35,157 bases of DNA from an uncultured Mollicutes bacterium (GTDB taxonomy: Bacteria; Bacillota_I; Bacilli_A; RFN20; CAG-826): contig UQFN01000012.1 of assembly GCA_900540365.1 (NCBI GenBank), positions 1 to 35,157 of the forward strand, given 5' to 3'. Positions 18,601-26,562 of the stretch are shown one piece after another. Below the pieces are notes generated by a model that ran no database searches, was not told the DNA's origin, and worked only from the letters and a program-made list of their open reading frames with translations. Made by a program: the position numbers and the translations under genes. Position 1 is the stretch's first letter; the number at the start of each line of letters is the position of its first letter.

Positions 18601-21206
18601 TATGATAACCTATTTTGCGAATTTACTTCTATATAAGGAATTATACCATCTAACTTAGTTTCTAAGTTTTCATTAACACTTGTATGATTAATAATTGGAT
18701 AAAGTCCTTCATTTCTATTTTGACAAATGATAGTACCATCTTTTTCAAATGCTCCTATATATGCATCAATTTGACTAAATGGTAGATAGATCGAACCAGG
18801 ATGAGAACCTTTAGATCTACTAACACTATCAAAAGATGAATAATATTTTTTGCTATCGATTGTAATAGCTTTAGTTGCCACATTTCCTAAATGATCATAA
18901 GTATTTTTGATTTCAGAGTTACTAGTTTTAATGCTTTTAACTCTATTATTATCATCATAAGTGTATTCATTTAAGACGTTTCCTTTACCATCTTCTACTT
19001 TTGATAATTGTTTATCTTCATTATAAATATACTTAAATTTTAATGTTTTATTAGTTGTTAAAGACTCATAATAAATATTAGAAACAAGATTATCTTCATT
19101 ATATTCAAAAATATATGCTTCGCCATTTGAGCCATATTTTTGTTTAACTAAATTACCTGTAGTTAAATCATATTCATAGCTAAATACTAAAACTCCATTT
19201 AATTTGATTTCCTTAATATTATTTAAGGAATCATAAATAAAATTATAAATTGAATTATTTGATAATGTTATTTTAGATAATCTTTTCTTTGAATCGTAAG
19301 TATAGGCTGCGTTTATTGAACTAGTTCCGCTTTCTAAAATGATTTTATTTAAAGTTCCATCACCATTATATGTGAATTTAGATACAGCACCTAAGGCATT
19401 TGTAACCTTTTTAATTTTTCCTAAAGCATCATATTCATTATATGTAGTAACATTACCAAGTTCATCAGTTGAAGCGGCTACAAATCTACCATCACTTGTA
19501 TATGTTTTCTTAGTTTCTAAAATTTTAGTTCCATCTTTATTAGTCACTTTATTTGAAATAAGATTAGATTTATAAGTAGAGTGATAGGTATTTTCAATGC
19601 TAGCTCCATATGAGGTTTCTGCTTTTATTAAGTTTCCATAATCATCGTATTCATAATTAAATAAAGTAGAATCAACACCAATAGACTGACTTGGAAGATT
19701 ACTACTTCCATAAGTCAAATTAGTAAATTTATTTCCACTACCCATTTGAGTAGCATTTCCACTTCCATCATAGTTATAAAATGAAGCAAATTCTTTTTTG
19801 CTAACTTTAATTCCACCAATTTCGATTTCGGCATTGCCAACAAGTTTTATTGTTAAAGTTATTTTATCAAAACTAGATTCAGTCGATGTTCCTAAAGTCA
19901 TCAGTTCAAATTGATTATCAACATTTTTCTTATTAAATTTATCAATGTCAGTGCCACCCGCTGATAAAGTTACTTCAACATAAGAATCAGCAGTCGCAGG
20001 TGTTAATTGTTTACCAAATAAAACCGCAAGAGTATTATCACTAGCAAGACCATTAATTGATATAGATTTTCTAAGTGTTCCGGTTCCAGATACTTTATAT
20101 ACGTTTTCATCTAATATACATTTAAATTTATCATCATTTTGACTTATTTTTGTAACTGTTAAACCTTCGTTTGTAAAATTTGATATATCAGTTAAATCAA
20201 ATAAATTTTCTAAAGCATTAAAAGAAATAATTCCGCTATTAGATTTTAAAGATTTTGTTTCACTATCAAATTCAGTCTCAATAATATTTCCTTTTTCATC
20301 TAATTCGTAAGATGGTAAATTATCATTTTCAAAAAAAGTGTATACTTTTTCTCCTTTGTAATTAGTTAAAACGGAGTATCCGTTTTGATATTCTATTGAA
20401 GACTGATGACCATTAGTGAAATTACTATCAAAACCATCTATAAAAGATACTACAAAATTATTTGATAAATTATATTTAATTCTATATCCACTTAAGTCGT
20501 CGATAACAATTATATAATTATTAGTGAATGTTAATGATGTTGTAGCAACAATAGTTGATCCATTTTTATAAGTTAATTTTGAAATGTTTCCATTGATATC
20601 ATATGTAATATCAACTGAATTAACTAAAGAATTATTATGGTAATATTCAACTTTTTCAATATTATCAGTTCCGTTTTTGGTAAATCTTACTTCATCGCCC
20701 TTATTATTTTTAATATATTTAGTTGATGCAACAAAATCTAACGTTAATTTATCACCGTTTTTAAAAGTGACCATTCTTGGATAATTTCGATTCTTCTCAA
20801 ACTCAGAAACATTATCATATTTGTCTTTTATTTCATAATGATAAAAATCGTAGTCGCCATCACTTACCCTTTTTACTTCTAAACCTGTTTCTTTATTTTT
20901 ATAATGATTGCTGGTTGTATATTCATCATTTGAACCATCATTATTTTTGACATTGATTACATTTTTAGCAGAAGTAATTTTTTTAAAAAAGTTTAACTTA
21001 AAACCTTTGCCGAATAAATCAACTTCGTTTTTATCTTGTAAATTAAAAGTTAAGCTTGTTTCAATAGGACATAAACCCACTGTTGTAATTAATGGTAATG
21101 AGATATGTAAATTAGCATCTTCCTTATTTACATTAATACTAGTTTCAGCAGCATTACCAACTGTTAAACTAATTTGTTTTGTATAATTTTTTAAACCTTT
21201 ATTCAT
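15684..21206 (-). CDS. Rhs/YD-repeat polymorphic toxin
   Basis: 1840 residues. It starts MNKGLKNYTKQISLTVG with no signal peptide or membrane segment; the ATG follows AGGAGGATTT. Many YD repeats (YDxxGNxxKxT) lie at ~90-800 and ~1310-1590. Two LamG/concanavalin-like beta domains interrupt them at ~878-1038 and ~1125-1275. The Rhs core is at ~1590-1640 (FRYKGYYYDGESGLFYCNSR, YYSPELCRWISPDS), ending in DPSG. A Gly/Ala-rich linker (~1650-1745) leads to a unique ~95-residue tip (HYTQEVINKG, NSIVKYTSDAIKFA, GRYFGSGANGLYT), the expected toxin domain. The HY...SxxxYxxxAxxF pattern recalls RNase-like tips, but this is weak. The YD shell usually encapsulates the toxin. The adjacent small gene (15399-15674) is the likely immunity gene. 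Export is open: see the holin pair at 22350-23054. Confidence 0.92.
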   Translation of the reverse strand: MNKGLKNYTKQISLTVGNAAETSINVNKEDANLHISLPLITTVGLCPIETSLTFNLQDKNEVDLFGKGFKLNFFKKITSAKNVINVKNNDGSNDEYTTSNHYKNKETGLEVKRVSDGDYDFYHYEIKDKYDNVSEFEKNRNYPRMVTFKNGDKLTLDFVASTKYIKNNKGDEVRFTKNGTDNIEKVEYYHNNSLVNSVDITYDINGNISKLTYKNGSTIVATTSLTFTNNYIIVIDDLSGYRIKYNLSNNFVVSFIDGFDSNFTNGHQSSIEYQNGYSVLTNYKGEKVYTFFENDNLPSYELDEKGNIIETEFDSETKSLKSNSGIISFNALENLFDLTDISNFTNEGLTVTKISQNDDKFKCILDENVYKVSGTGTLRKSISINGLASDNTLAVLFGKQLTPATADSYVEVTLSAGGTDIDKFNKKNVDNQFELMTLGTSTESSFDKITLTIKLVGNAEIEIGGIKVSKKEFASFYNYDGSGNATQMGSGNKFTNLTYGSSNLPSQSIGVDSTLFNYEYDDYGNLIKAETSYGASIENTYHSTYKSNLISNKVTNKDGTKILETKKTYTSDGRFVAASTDELGNVTTYNEYDALGKIKKVTNALGAVSKFTYNGDGTLNKIILESGTSSINAAYTYDSKKRLSKITLSNNSIYNFIYDSLNNIKEIKLNGVLVFSYEYDLTTGNLVKQKYGSNGEAYIFEYNEDNLVSNIYYESLTTNKTLKFKYIYNEDKQLSKVEDGKGNVLNEYTYDDNNRVKSIKTSNSEIKNTYDHLGNVATKAITIDSKKYYSSFDSVSRSKGSHPGSIYLPFSQIDAYIGAFEKDGTIICQNRNEGLYPIINHTSVNENLETKLDGIIPYIEVNSQNRLSYQLSDKFRPSFHSPCGCIGFWFKPNSNTTSNKQYLFSTHDYNANDKNFIGVYLQDNYVHVEVVDYNGTTYDLIKSTYKIQTDKWNFFVLNYISRCDGQNSPDICEYDLFLNAHQQTYKKQNPRLYVDCGFKSPMNIGHKFVGENLSSDDFNGKITCLIFGRGSYLFNSTILQFYRLTKDYIIDNQLIDGTAKTVDFSQTNLFTINQNILNMFDIYPLQNNVVSLNDKRPIKFDMRKLSNLDKDRTFNFNKDIKRYAYVADGEDLVYDFDISNSGTIVMRAYTDVTNDIQYFIDGIDENNRSIGLFRRSNDYIYLKIGGSLRNTGLKFSNDSWHTIALSFKETISSSSQGSTRNIDFRVMVDDDTWASTISTNFSYGNIKFLIGKNHYETEVDSSFGSYTTHYPLWGQIEMIATRPAYCELSTLNSLINELKGVTKVSEFDELGMLKKVEIHECGKSILSNTYDYKKRSSNTKYISKQVSQETIKFGSSSCIRKYETDALGNITKITDNLFGNHTYKYDYRGFLIEADNETYEYDNNGNITKKGNLTAAYDTTIKDRIVSFNGKDIEYDSINPLNPKSYGSNSYKFEGRRLVRWTYGGGYYDYVYNDQGLRIQKKDYRGVTWNYTYDGDRLIRETSNNATLDFLYDENGNLYGFIKDNTDKYFYIRDALQNILGIVDVLGNIVVKYSYNAWGTTINTQDTSSSNIGSINPFRYKGYYYDGESGLFYCNSRYYSPELCRWISPDSIEYLDPESINGLNLYCYCCNKPISYSDPSGNLPQWAMWLIGGVVIAGLAIATIVTGGAAGGVAGFILAGALKGAVVGAVSGALVNGTISGISSAIDGEGFWSGFADGAAHGFMSGAVIGGITGAISSGLQVARAASYWDKGTFSSGYKSMKYHYTQEVINKGLAKGNSIVKYTSDAIKFANNNGMNFTLNLSRNGLQNSWSLGRYFGSGANGLYTSSGNIITFHYFYMW

Positions 21207-21221
21207 ATAAAATCCTCCTAT

Positions 21222-22133
21222 TTAAAATATTTTTTTGACGTAAGGTATTCTTTTAATAAATTCATCGTCTAGATATTCGCTTATTTCGCTAACATCAATA
21301 AATCGACTAAACTTGTTAAAATAATGATTTTTAAATTGCACTACTATTTCTTTTTTTTCGTTGCTTGTTAAATCTAATGAAAATGAAGCGAGTAGATCAA
21401 TATCTGAATCAATCCTATTAATTTGTTTAGCAAATGAGCCAAAGACAGATAAATGTTTAATAGAATAATTCTTCTTAATAAACTCTTCATCTTCTTTTAA
21501 AGTTATATAAATATCTTGCAAAGTTAATTCCTTTAAATTTTGATAATACGATTTATCTTGTACTTTTGCTTTATCTATTAATTCAAAGAAAAATTGATAT
21601 AAATATATTTTGTTACCTTTTTCATATTCTTTTTTCTTTTCTAAATAACTCTCTAAATCACTTACCATCATACGAATGGTTGGAATGTTATTTTTAATTA
21701 AAAAGTAATTAAAAAATATTAATGAAATAATTAATTTATCTTCTTCATTGATAAAATCAATTTCATTAAAGACACAAATATGAAAATCAGTAGCTGATTC
21801 AATTATTGGTTTATCTATAAAATCAAAAAACTTGCTAGCAATTCTTAAAGAAATATTTGTATCAATTTCTTTTCCAAAATAAATGTAGAAAAATGTATTT
21901 AATATTTGATTTGTTAAAGGATTTTTAGCATTAAAAACTAAATATATATAAGCATCATAAACTCTTTTAATTTTTTCTTCATCGATACTTTTAAAAGAAT
22001 CTTCAGCATATAAAACTTTTTTTATTCTATCGTGTTCTAAATTATATCCCAAAAAATTAAATACATCTTCGATAAAACTAACTAGAACTTTTCTTACATA
22101 AAGTTCCTTATTTTCGAATTTTTTTATATTCAC
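21222..22133 (-). CDS. Nucleotidyltransferase-domain protein with Fic-like N-terminus
   Basis: 303 residues from a GTG with an AAGGAG site. The C-terminal ~100 residues contain SVFGSFAKQINRIDSDIDLL, the GSxARG...SDxDL metal-binding motif of MNT-type nucleotidyltransferases. The N-terminal two thirds are helical and include FNEIDFINEEDKLIISLIFF followed by NYFLIKNNIPTIRM, which aligns by eye with the end of a Fic domain, but the catalytic HxFxxGNxR loop is replaced by INEEDKLII. I read this as a degenerate Fic-like module joined to a minimal nucleotidyltransferase. The gene ends 15 bases before the rhs start, so they are co-transcribed. Roles could be AMPylation-based modification or an antitoxin-like function (inference). 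Confidence 0.68.
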   Translation of the reverse strand: MNIKKFENKELYVRKVLVSFIEDVFNFLGYNLEHDRIKKVLYAEDSFKSIDEEKIKRVYDAYIYLVFNAKNPLTNQILNTFFYIYFGKEIDTNISLRIASKFFDFIDKPIIESATDFHICVFNEIDFINEEDKLIISLIFFNYFLIKNNIPTIRMMVSDLESYLEKKKEYEKGNKIYLYQFFFELIDKAKVQDKSYYQNLKELTLQDIYITLKEDEEFIKKNYSIKHLSVFGSFAKQINRIDSDIDLLASFSLDLTSNEKKEIVVQFKNHYFNKFSRFIDVSEISEYLDDEFIKRIPYVKKIF

Positions 22134-22349
22134 TTTTAAATTTTCTCCTTTTTAAGTTAAATTAAAACGTGTTTATAAAAACAATATTGATAATAATTAA
22201 ATAGCTTTGATTTATTGTATTTATATTTTTAAAAATTAATTAATTATTAAAATTTGATAAATTCAATACATAAAAATATCACTAATAATTTATTAAAAAT
22301 ATTGTAAGTATAAAAAAGTTAATAATATGTACATTGAATTAAAATGTTT
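22134..22349. other. AT-rich gap inside the holin-Rhs gene cluster
   Basis: 216 bases, almost only A and T, without GC-rich hairpin, so no clear terminator separates the holin from the downstream nucleotidyltransferase and rhs genes. A second promoter may lie here. Confidence 0.4.
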
Positions 22350-22745
22350 TTAGTTTTGAATAGGCGATATATTCTTTAAATTGTTGATGCTTGCTTCGAT
22401 TTGCACATCAATCCAACTATCTATATCACCAAAATTGTCTTTAATATAACTTTTAATCTCTTCATTAAATTGTGATAATACAATCTCTTTAGCTTTGTTA
22501 AATGCAATCAACTGTGCATCCTTTGTAAATTTTCCTTCTTTTTTTAAATTATCAACATATGTTTGAAGCACATATTTTACTGCATCTAAAACAATATTTG
22601 TTGCTTTTATTAAATTTTTTTCTATATTTTCATCATCTATTTTTTTAGAAATCAACTTAATAAGTTTTGAACCTAGTAATGTAATAAGAGGCAAGATTAT
22701 TACAGTTACTATACAACTTAAAATATTTATAAAAATATCATCCAT
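22350..22745 (-). CDS. Phage-type holin, LLH-like
   Basis: 131 residues: one N-terminal membrane segment (ILSCIVTVIILPLITLLGSKLI, ~8-29), then an amphipathic helical domain with AVKYVLQTYVDNLKKEGKFTKDA and AFNKAKEIVLSQFNEEIKSYI, which matches the LLH-type phage holin pattern (VxxVxQxY...GxxKxxxAxxxA). Holins form pores in the cytoplasmic membrane. The AAAGGAGG site lies between this start and the stop of the XhlA-like gene 3 bases away. No endolysin or other phage gene is nearby, so it is more likely dedicated to the downstream Rhs genes than part of a prophage. Confidence 0.7.
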   Translation of the reverse strand: MDDIFINILSCIVTVIILPLITLLGSKLIKLISKKIDDENIEKNLIKATNIVLDAVKYVLQTYVDNLKKEGKFTKDAQLIAFNKAKEIVLSQFNEEIKSYIKDNFGDIDSWIDVQIEASINNLKNISPIQN

Positions 22746-22748
22746 AAA

Positions 22749-23054
22749 TTATCCTCCTTTAATCTCGCTATATAACTCCGTAATTCTTTTATGTGCATTT
22801 TTAGTAGATTCTTCTACTTTTACTAATTTATTAGAAAGTTCACTATATCTTTCTTCGAGAACGTTTAGTGATTTTTCAATTCTATCTATTGAAGACTTGA
22901 TATAAGAAATTTCACTAAGCACTACTCCTTCATTTTTGCCTTCATCTTTATGTTCTTGTTTATTACTTTTTTTAAAAGCTAAATAAGCAAATAAGATACT
23001 CGAGATTGTTCCAAGTATAGAGATTAACGTTAAAACAATTTCATTGCTATTCAT
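22749..23054 (-). CDS. XhlA-like membrane-anchored coiled-coil protein
   Basis: 101 residues: an N-terminal membrane segment (IVLTLISILGTISSILFAYLAF, residues ~6-27), a charged linker (KKSNKQEHKDEGKNEG), and a coiled coil from ~45 to 98 with heptads (SSIDRIEKSLNVLEERYSEL). This is the layout of hemolysin XhlA/phage-like accessory proteins, although XhlA usually has its membrane segment at the C-terminus, so the family is uncertain. The ATG has an AGGAGA site. It pairs with the holin directly downstream; in phages such pairs act together in lysis. Confidence 0.6.
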   Translation of the reverse strand: MNSNEIVLTLISILGTISSILFAYLAFKKSNKQEHKDEGKNEGVVLSEISYIKSSIDRIEKSLNVLEERYSELSNKLVKVEESTKNAHKRITELYSEIKGG

Positions 23055-23217
23055 TTAAATTCTCCTAATTAATTTCATTTATTAGCTTTTATAAAATCAT
23101 TATCAGTTAAATAAATTAAGTACATATTATTGTCTAATAACAAAATTAAAGTATTAGTACTTAATATTTTAAAAGTAAAATAACTTTAAAAAATATTAAA
23201 TAAATCTACTTACAATT

Positions 23218-23253
23218 TTAAAATTGTTTTCTAGTTGGACTTCTAATTGACAT
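23218..23253 (-). CDS. Leader peptide ORF of 11 codons
   Basis: ATG at 23253 with a perfect GGAGGTG ribosome binding site and a short frame MSIRSPTRKQF followed by TAA. It lies about 160 bases upstream of the XhlA-like gene. The ribosome binding site touches the closing stem of the upstream hairpin (23265-23311), so translation could respond to RNA folding. It may be a regulatory leader peptide. Confidence 0.45.
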   Translation of the reverse strand: MSIRSPTRKQF

Positions 23254-23264
23254 AATTTTCACCT

Positions 23265-23311
23265 CCATTAATGATTGAGCTAGGTTCTATACCTTCTCAC
23301 TCTTTTAATGG
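23265..23311 (-). ncRNA. Structured RNA hairpin, second of two related units
   Basis: Minus strand: outer stem CCATTAA/TTAATGG, inner stem GAG/CTC, apical stem AGGT/ACCT with a 5-base loop. The closing GG is part of the ribosome binding site of the 11-codon ORF. The same nested arrangement occurs in the unit at 23364-23415. Not a riboswitch class that I recognise. Confidence 0.5.
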
Positions 23312-23356
23312 CGGACTACTTTAAATTTTGCCGGTGCTTTTAAAAAAATATCAAAG

Positions 23357-23415
23357 AAAAAAAGCCATCATTAGAGTTTATAAAGGTGTAAAACCTTCCT
23401 CAATCCTTTGATGGC
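23357..23415 (-). terminator. Terminator-like structured hairpin, first of two related units
   Basis: Minus strand: outer stem GCCATCA/TGATGGC (23409-23415 with 23364-23370), inner GAG/CTC, apical AAGGT/ACCTT, followed by seven T (23363-23357). It sits ~60 bases after the ABC-3C ATPase stop, so it can terminate that operon. Its inner organisation repeats in 23265-23311, which is unusual for an ordinary terminator. Confidence 0.6.
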
Positions 23416-23473
23416 TAGTCGGTTAATTTTTTGACAATAAAAAACTCAACTTTGTAGCTTAGTTATTTAATTA

Positions 23474-25144
23474 TTATTCTGGATTTTCTTCTACTTTATC
23501 CCGTTGTCTTCCAAACAAGGCTTTACCATTTTCACCTAGTTGAATACACTTGTTAGCAATAGCTATATTTACAATACTTCCATCCTCATTTTTTTCATTA
23601 TATCGAGATGGTTTTTCAATACAAGCAAATATCTGCTTCGTAGTTTTTGTACTATAAATTTTAACAATATCTATGGCTGTTTGATCTTCAATGTTTGTAA
23701 ACATAATAGAGTCATGTGCAATAGCAGGAAGTTTTGTACCATCCAATATAGCAAGATCCAATAAACATACACCTTTAAATCTAGCACCTGTACCAGTATC
23801 ATTAGGTGTATAAAATGCATAACTATCTAATTTATTAAACTCAAAATGTGGCGCATACTTTTTTTCTTTTGCTCTTATTTGATCATTGTATTCATCCATT
23901 TTTTTGTTTAAAAATTTTTGAACTTTTTGAGTATTATTACCGACAGAACTTTCAAGCGCATTCTTAGAAGCAGAAAACTCGTCTAAAGCTGTCTTTTTCT
24001 TTTTATAATTATCGATTGCAGTTTCTAACAATTTTATTCTGTCTTCAACTAATTTTCTTTGCTTTATGTATTCTTCAGAAACTATTGGTACAGACTTATA
24101 TTCTAGTAATTCTTTTTCAATAGTTGATAATTGTTCATCAATTAAAGTTAGCATCTGGTCAATATTGTTATTACTTTCAACAATATCTTCCTCTAAAAAT
24201 TTAGCTACATCTTTATGGAATTTTTCTAAAGCTTTTATATCATTAATTTTAACTTTAGGAAAGTAACGAAGTAATCCTTCATATTGCTTTTGAAACTTTC
24301 TCTCATCATAACTATCTGATATTTTAATGTCATTTTTTTGTGACTCTAAATCAGATCTTTGTTTTCTTAACTTATCTCTTTGCTTACGCAAATCTTTTTT
24401 TCGTTCCATTTCGTATACAGAACTATCAGACGCACCAGTCTTATTTTCAGAGATTAAAATATTAAGTTGCTTTTTTAAACATTCCAATTCTTCCTCGAAT
24501 TTCATGCGTTCAGAATCATTTTTACAAATGTTTGTTGGAGTAAATCTACTCATACTCTCAAAATAGTTTTTCTTACTTCTAGCAATTTCATATGCTTTCT
24601 TTTCATCGTCAAGATTTCCATAGACACCAAACATCTTAAGTAAGCACTCAATACCACTACCATCTGCCTCGTGAATATGAGCATTAATAGGTCTCATTTC
24701 ATTATGTGTTTTTCTATTATATATTCTGAAGAATGGACTAACCCAATCTCTAAATGAAAGACCATGATTTTGTAAATTATAATGATGAAGTAAACCATTC
24801 TTAAATTGGTCTCTCGTAATTGTGTTTACAACATTAAAATTATCATCGCAAATATTGACATGAAGATAATCTTCTATTGAACGAGTAAAGTAAAAATTCT
24901 TTTTATCAAATTCAAAAATAAATTTAATGGTGTGCGGGCCTACATGACTTAAAGTATCTGTTTCTTTTAACTTATAATCGTCGCCGCCAAAACAGAAATC
25001 AATGATCATCATTAATGTAGATTTACCAATTGAATTAGAAGCTTTATCGTCACCTAAAACAGTATTTAATCCCATTTTGAAATTAATAGGTCCACGTGGT
25101 TTACCATCTTCTATAAATTTGTCACATTCAATCATTTTCAACAT
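23474..25144 (-). CDS. ABC-3C system ATPase (DUF2326-like, SMC/Rad50 type)
   Basis: 556 residues. Walker A region NTVLGDDKASNSIGKSTLMMIIDFCFGG (~27-54, P-loop with GKST). A coiled-coil middle (~205-430; MERKKDLRKQRDKLRKQRSD, KKKKTALDEFSASKNALESS) and a C-terminal part with ARFKGVCLLDLAILDGTKLP and PAIAHDSIMFTNIEDQ, where the Asp of AHDS is at the Walker B/D-loop-like position of DUF2326 proteins. These are the ATPases of ABC three-component conflict systems, thought to sense or act on nucleoprotein and license an effector. The start overlaps the small middle-component gene by 17 bases, indicating tight coupling. Confidence 0.82.
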   Translation of the reverse strand: MLKMIECDKFIEDGKPRGPINFKMGLNTVLGDDKASNSIGKSTLMMIIDFCFGGDDYKLKETDTLSHVGPHTIKFIFEFDKKNFYFTRSIEDYLHVNICDDNFNVVNTITRDQFKNGLLHHYNLQNHGLSFRDWVSPFFRIYNRKTHNEMRPINAHIHEADGSGIECLLKMFGVYGNLDDEKKAYEIARSKKNYFESMSRFTPTNICKNDSERMKFEEELECLKKQLNILISENKTGASDSSVYEMERKKDLRKQRDKLRKQRSDLESQKNDIKISDSYDERKFQKQYEGLLRYFPKVKINDIKALEKFHKDVAKFLEEDIVESNNNIDQMLTLIDEQLSTIEKELLEYKSVPIVSEEYIKQRKLVEDRIKLLETAIDNYKKKKTALDEFSASKNALESSVGNNTQKVQKFLNKKMDEYNDQIRAKEKKYAPHFEFNKLDSYAFYTPNDTGTGARFKGVCLLDLAILDGTKLPAIAHDSIMFTNIEDQTAIDIVKIYSTKTTKQIFACIEKPSRYNEKNEDGSIVNIAIANKCIQLGENGKALFGRQRDKVEENPE

Positions 25145-25355
25145 AATGAATCACCCCATTCTTAAGTTCAACCCTGCCAAGCATGTAAAGGCAGTCTAAT
25201 ATTTCAATAAAATCTTGTATATTTTTTGTGCTACTCTTCATCTTTTTATAAAGTTCATTTACAGAAAGATCACAAGGTTGGAGAGCATCTAAAAAAAGAG
25301 GAAATCTTGAAATACAGCTTTGCTTATAAGAAATAAATTTACTCGGAAACTTCAT
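25128..25355 (-). CDS. ABC-3C system middle component (small)
   Basis: 75 residues starting MKFPSKFISYKQSCISRFPL, helical with a winged-helix-like end (LDCLYMLGRVELKNGVIHYVEND). The motif SxLxxFPxxLxxL...LYxxxK...FxxALDxLYxLGxIE is typical of the short middle components of ABC-3C systems that bridge ATPase and effector. The gene overlaps both neighbours by 17 bases. The exact middle-component type was not assigned. Confidence 0.75.
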   Translation of the reverse strand: MKFPSKFISYKQSCISRFPLFLDALQPCDLSVNELYKKMKSSTKNIQDFIEILDCLYMLGRVELKNGVIHYVEND

Positions 25356-26553
25356 TGCTTAACACCTCACAATGTTGTATGAAATAAGCCACTAAAACCC
25401 TACATGAAAGTTTGTCTCTTATTTCATTTGGTAGCTCATTGTCTATTGCTTTAGTCAATTCTTCTATAACTCTATTATATGAATATCCTAAGGCCATCAT
25501 CCTATCAGACAGACCTTTTATTTTTCTTCCTAATTCCGTAGATTTATCTGCGTATTTAGCTTCGTATTTAGATAGATGTTCATCTATATGCTTATAAAAA
25601 GATGCAACTAAGAACTTAATTTGTCCATATACAACTACGTCATCTTCAGGAATTTTATCAGCTATTCTTAAGGCTTTATTACTTAATTTAGCTAATGGCA
25701 ATTTTGGATCTATTTTAAGAATGCTATCTAGAGTTCTTATTATTTTTGCTCTTAAATCTTGGTCATTAACAGCAGTCTGAATATCTTTTAATTCTTTAGC
25801 TTTTTGCTTCTTCATCAAGAGTTCATTATAAACTTCTGGAGTTGGATTGCTTGTATAAATATTATAATGTGCCAAGCACAAAGCAATTTTATTCTCAGAA
25901 TGTTCGAGATCATGTGGCTTTCTCTTAATCAAATTAAAAGAGTGAATCAAATTTGCTGGTAATGAATCTGGATAAATTTTAGCTATTTTAAAATTTCTAA
26001 CCTGTTTGCCTTCATAGTCAATAACAAGAGTTGTTTTTGAACTTTTGCATAAAGGACAACAATTAAGCATTTCAAGTATATAGGCTGTTTCTTCAGGAAC
26101 GATATCTGAAATACAAGAAAAATGAGGATTATTGACAGCCTCATCGTAAAAATCTTGATAACTTTGAGTGATATCTTCTGCATCATTAACACAAAAAGCA
26201 TTCAGAATTCTTGCACACATAAGACATAAGCTTTCTTTTTCTACATTAATCGGATTATTTAATGCGAAATTTTCAGCGATACTTTTAACGTTTTTTGTTG
26301 ATATAACCTTAGCAAAAAAATCATATGCCCCAGCCATATTAAAAGTTTTAGGTACAGAATTCCTAAGGTTTTGAGTTATAGGTTTACTGCCTCTAAATAG
26401 TTTACCAGCATAATCATCACTGTCTTCACATTTAGCAAAATGAGTACTGTTTACAGACTTAAACATTCTAACTACTAGCGCAGATTCTGAAGGAGCATTA
26501 TGCGATTTGTTATAAATTGCTCTGCAAAAATTTGAATAATTGATAGAAATCAC
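25339..26553 (-). CDS. ABC-3C system effector, HNH-like nuclease with C-terminal domain
   Basis: 404 residues. Around residues 160-235 there is a zinc-finger-like pair CCPLCKSSKT and, about 65 residues on, PHDLEHSENKIALCLAHYNIYT, which fits an HNH fold (CxxC ... H ... N ... C/H). The C-terminal ~150 residues are helical (ALRIADKIPEDDVVVYGQIK, KIKGLSDRMMALGYSYNRVI, ending with AYFIQHCEVL), resembling the conserved C-terminal domain shared by ABC-3C effectors. Inferred role: DNA-cutting effector controlled by the ATPase. It is the first gene of the operon, with ribosome binding site AAAGGAGTGATT; the ATT/ATC-rich start region leaves the exact start uncertain. Confidence 0.68.
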   Translation of the reverse strand: MISINYSNFCRAIYNKSHNAPSESALVVRMFKSVNSTHFAKCEDSDDYAGKLFRGSKPITQNLRNSVPKTFNMAGAYDFFAKVISTKNVKSIAENFALNNPINVEKESLCLMCARILNAFCVNDAEDITQSYQDFYDEAVNNPHFSCISDIVPEETAYILEMLNCCPLCKSSKTTLVIDYEGKQVRNFKIAKIYPDSLPANLIHSFNLIKRKPHDLEHSENKIALCLAHYNIYTSNPTPEVYNELLMKKQKAKELKDIQTAVNDQDLRAKIIRTLDSILKIDPKLPLAKLSNKALRIADKIPEDDVVVYGQIKFLVASFYKHIDEHLSKYEAKYADKSTELGRKIKGLSDRMMALGYSYNRVIEELTKAIDNELPNEIRDKLSCRVLVAYFIQHCEVLSNEVSE

Positions 26554-26562
26554 TCCTTTTTG

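Noticed and set aside
22350..23054. Prophage lysis module
   Set aside because: No endolysin, tail, capsid or integrase genes around; neighbours are Rhs and ABC-3C genes.
23218..23415. Retron non-coding RNA or tRNA-like gene
   Set aside because: No reverse transcriptase nearby, no cloverleaf or CCA end; leader RNA/terminator reading fits better.
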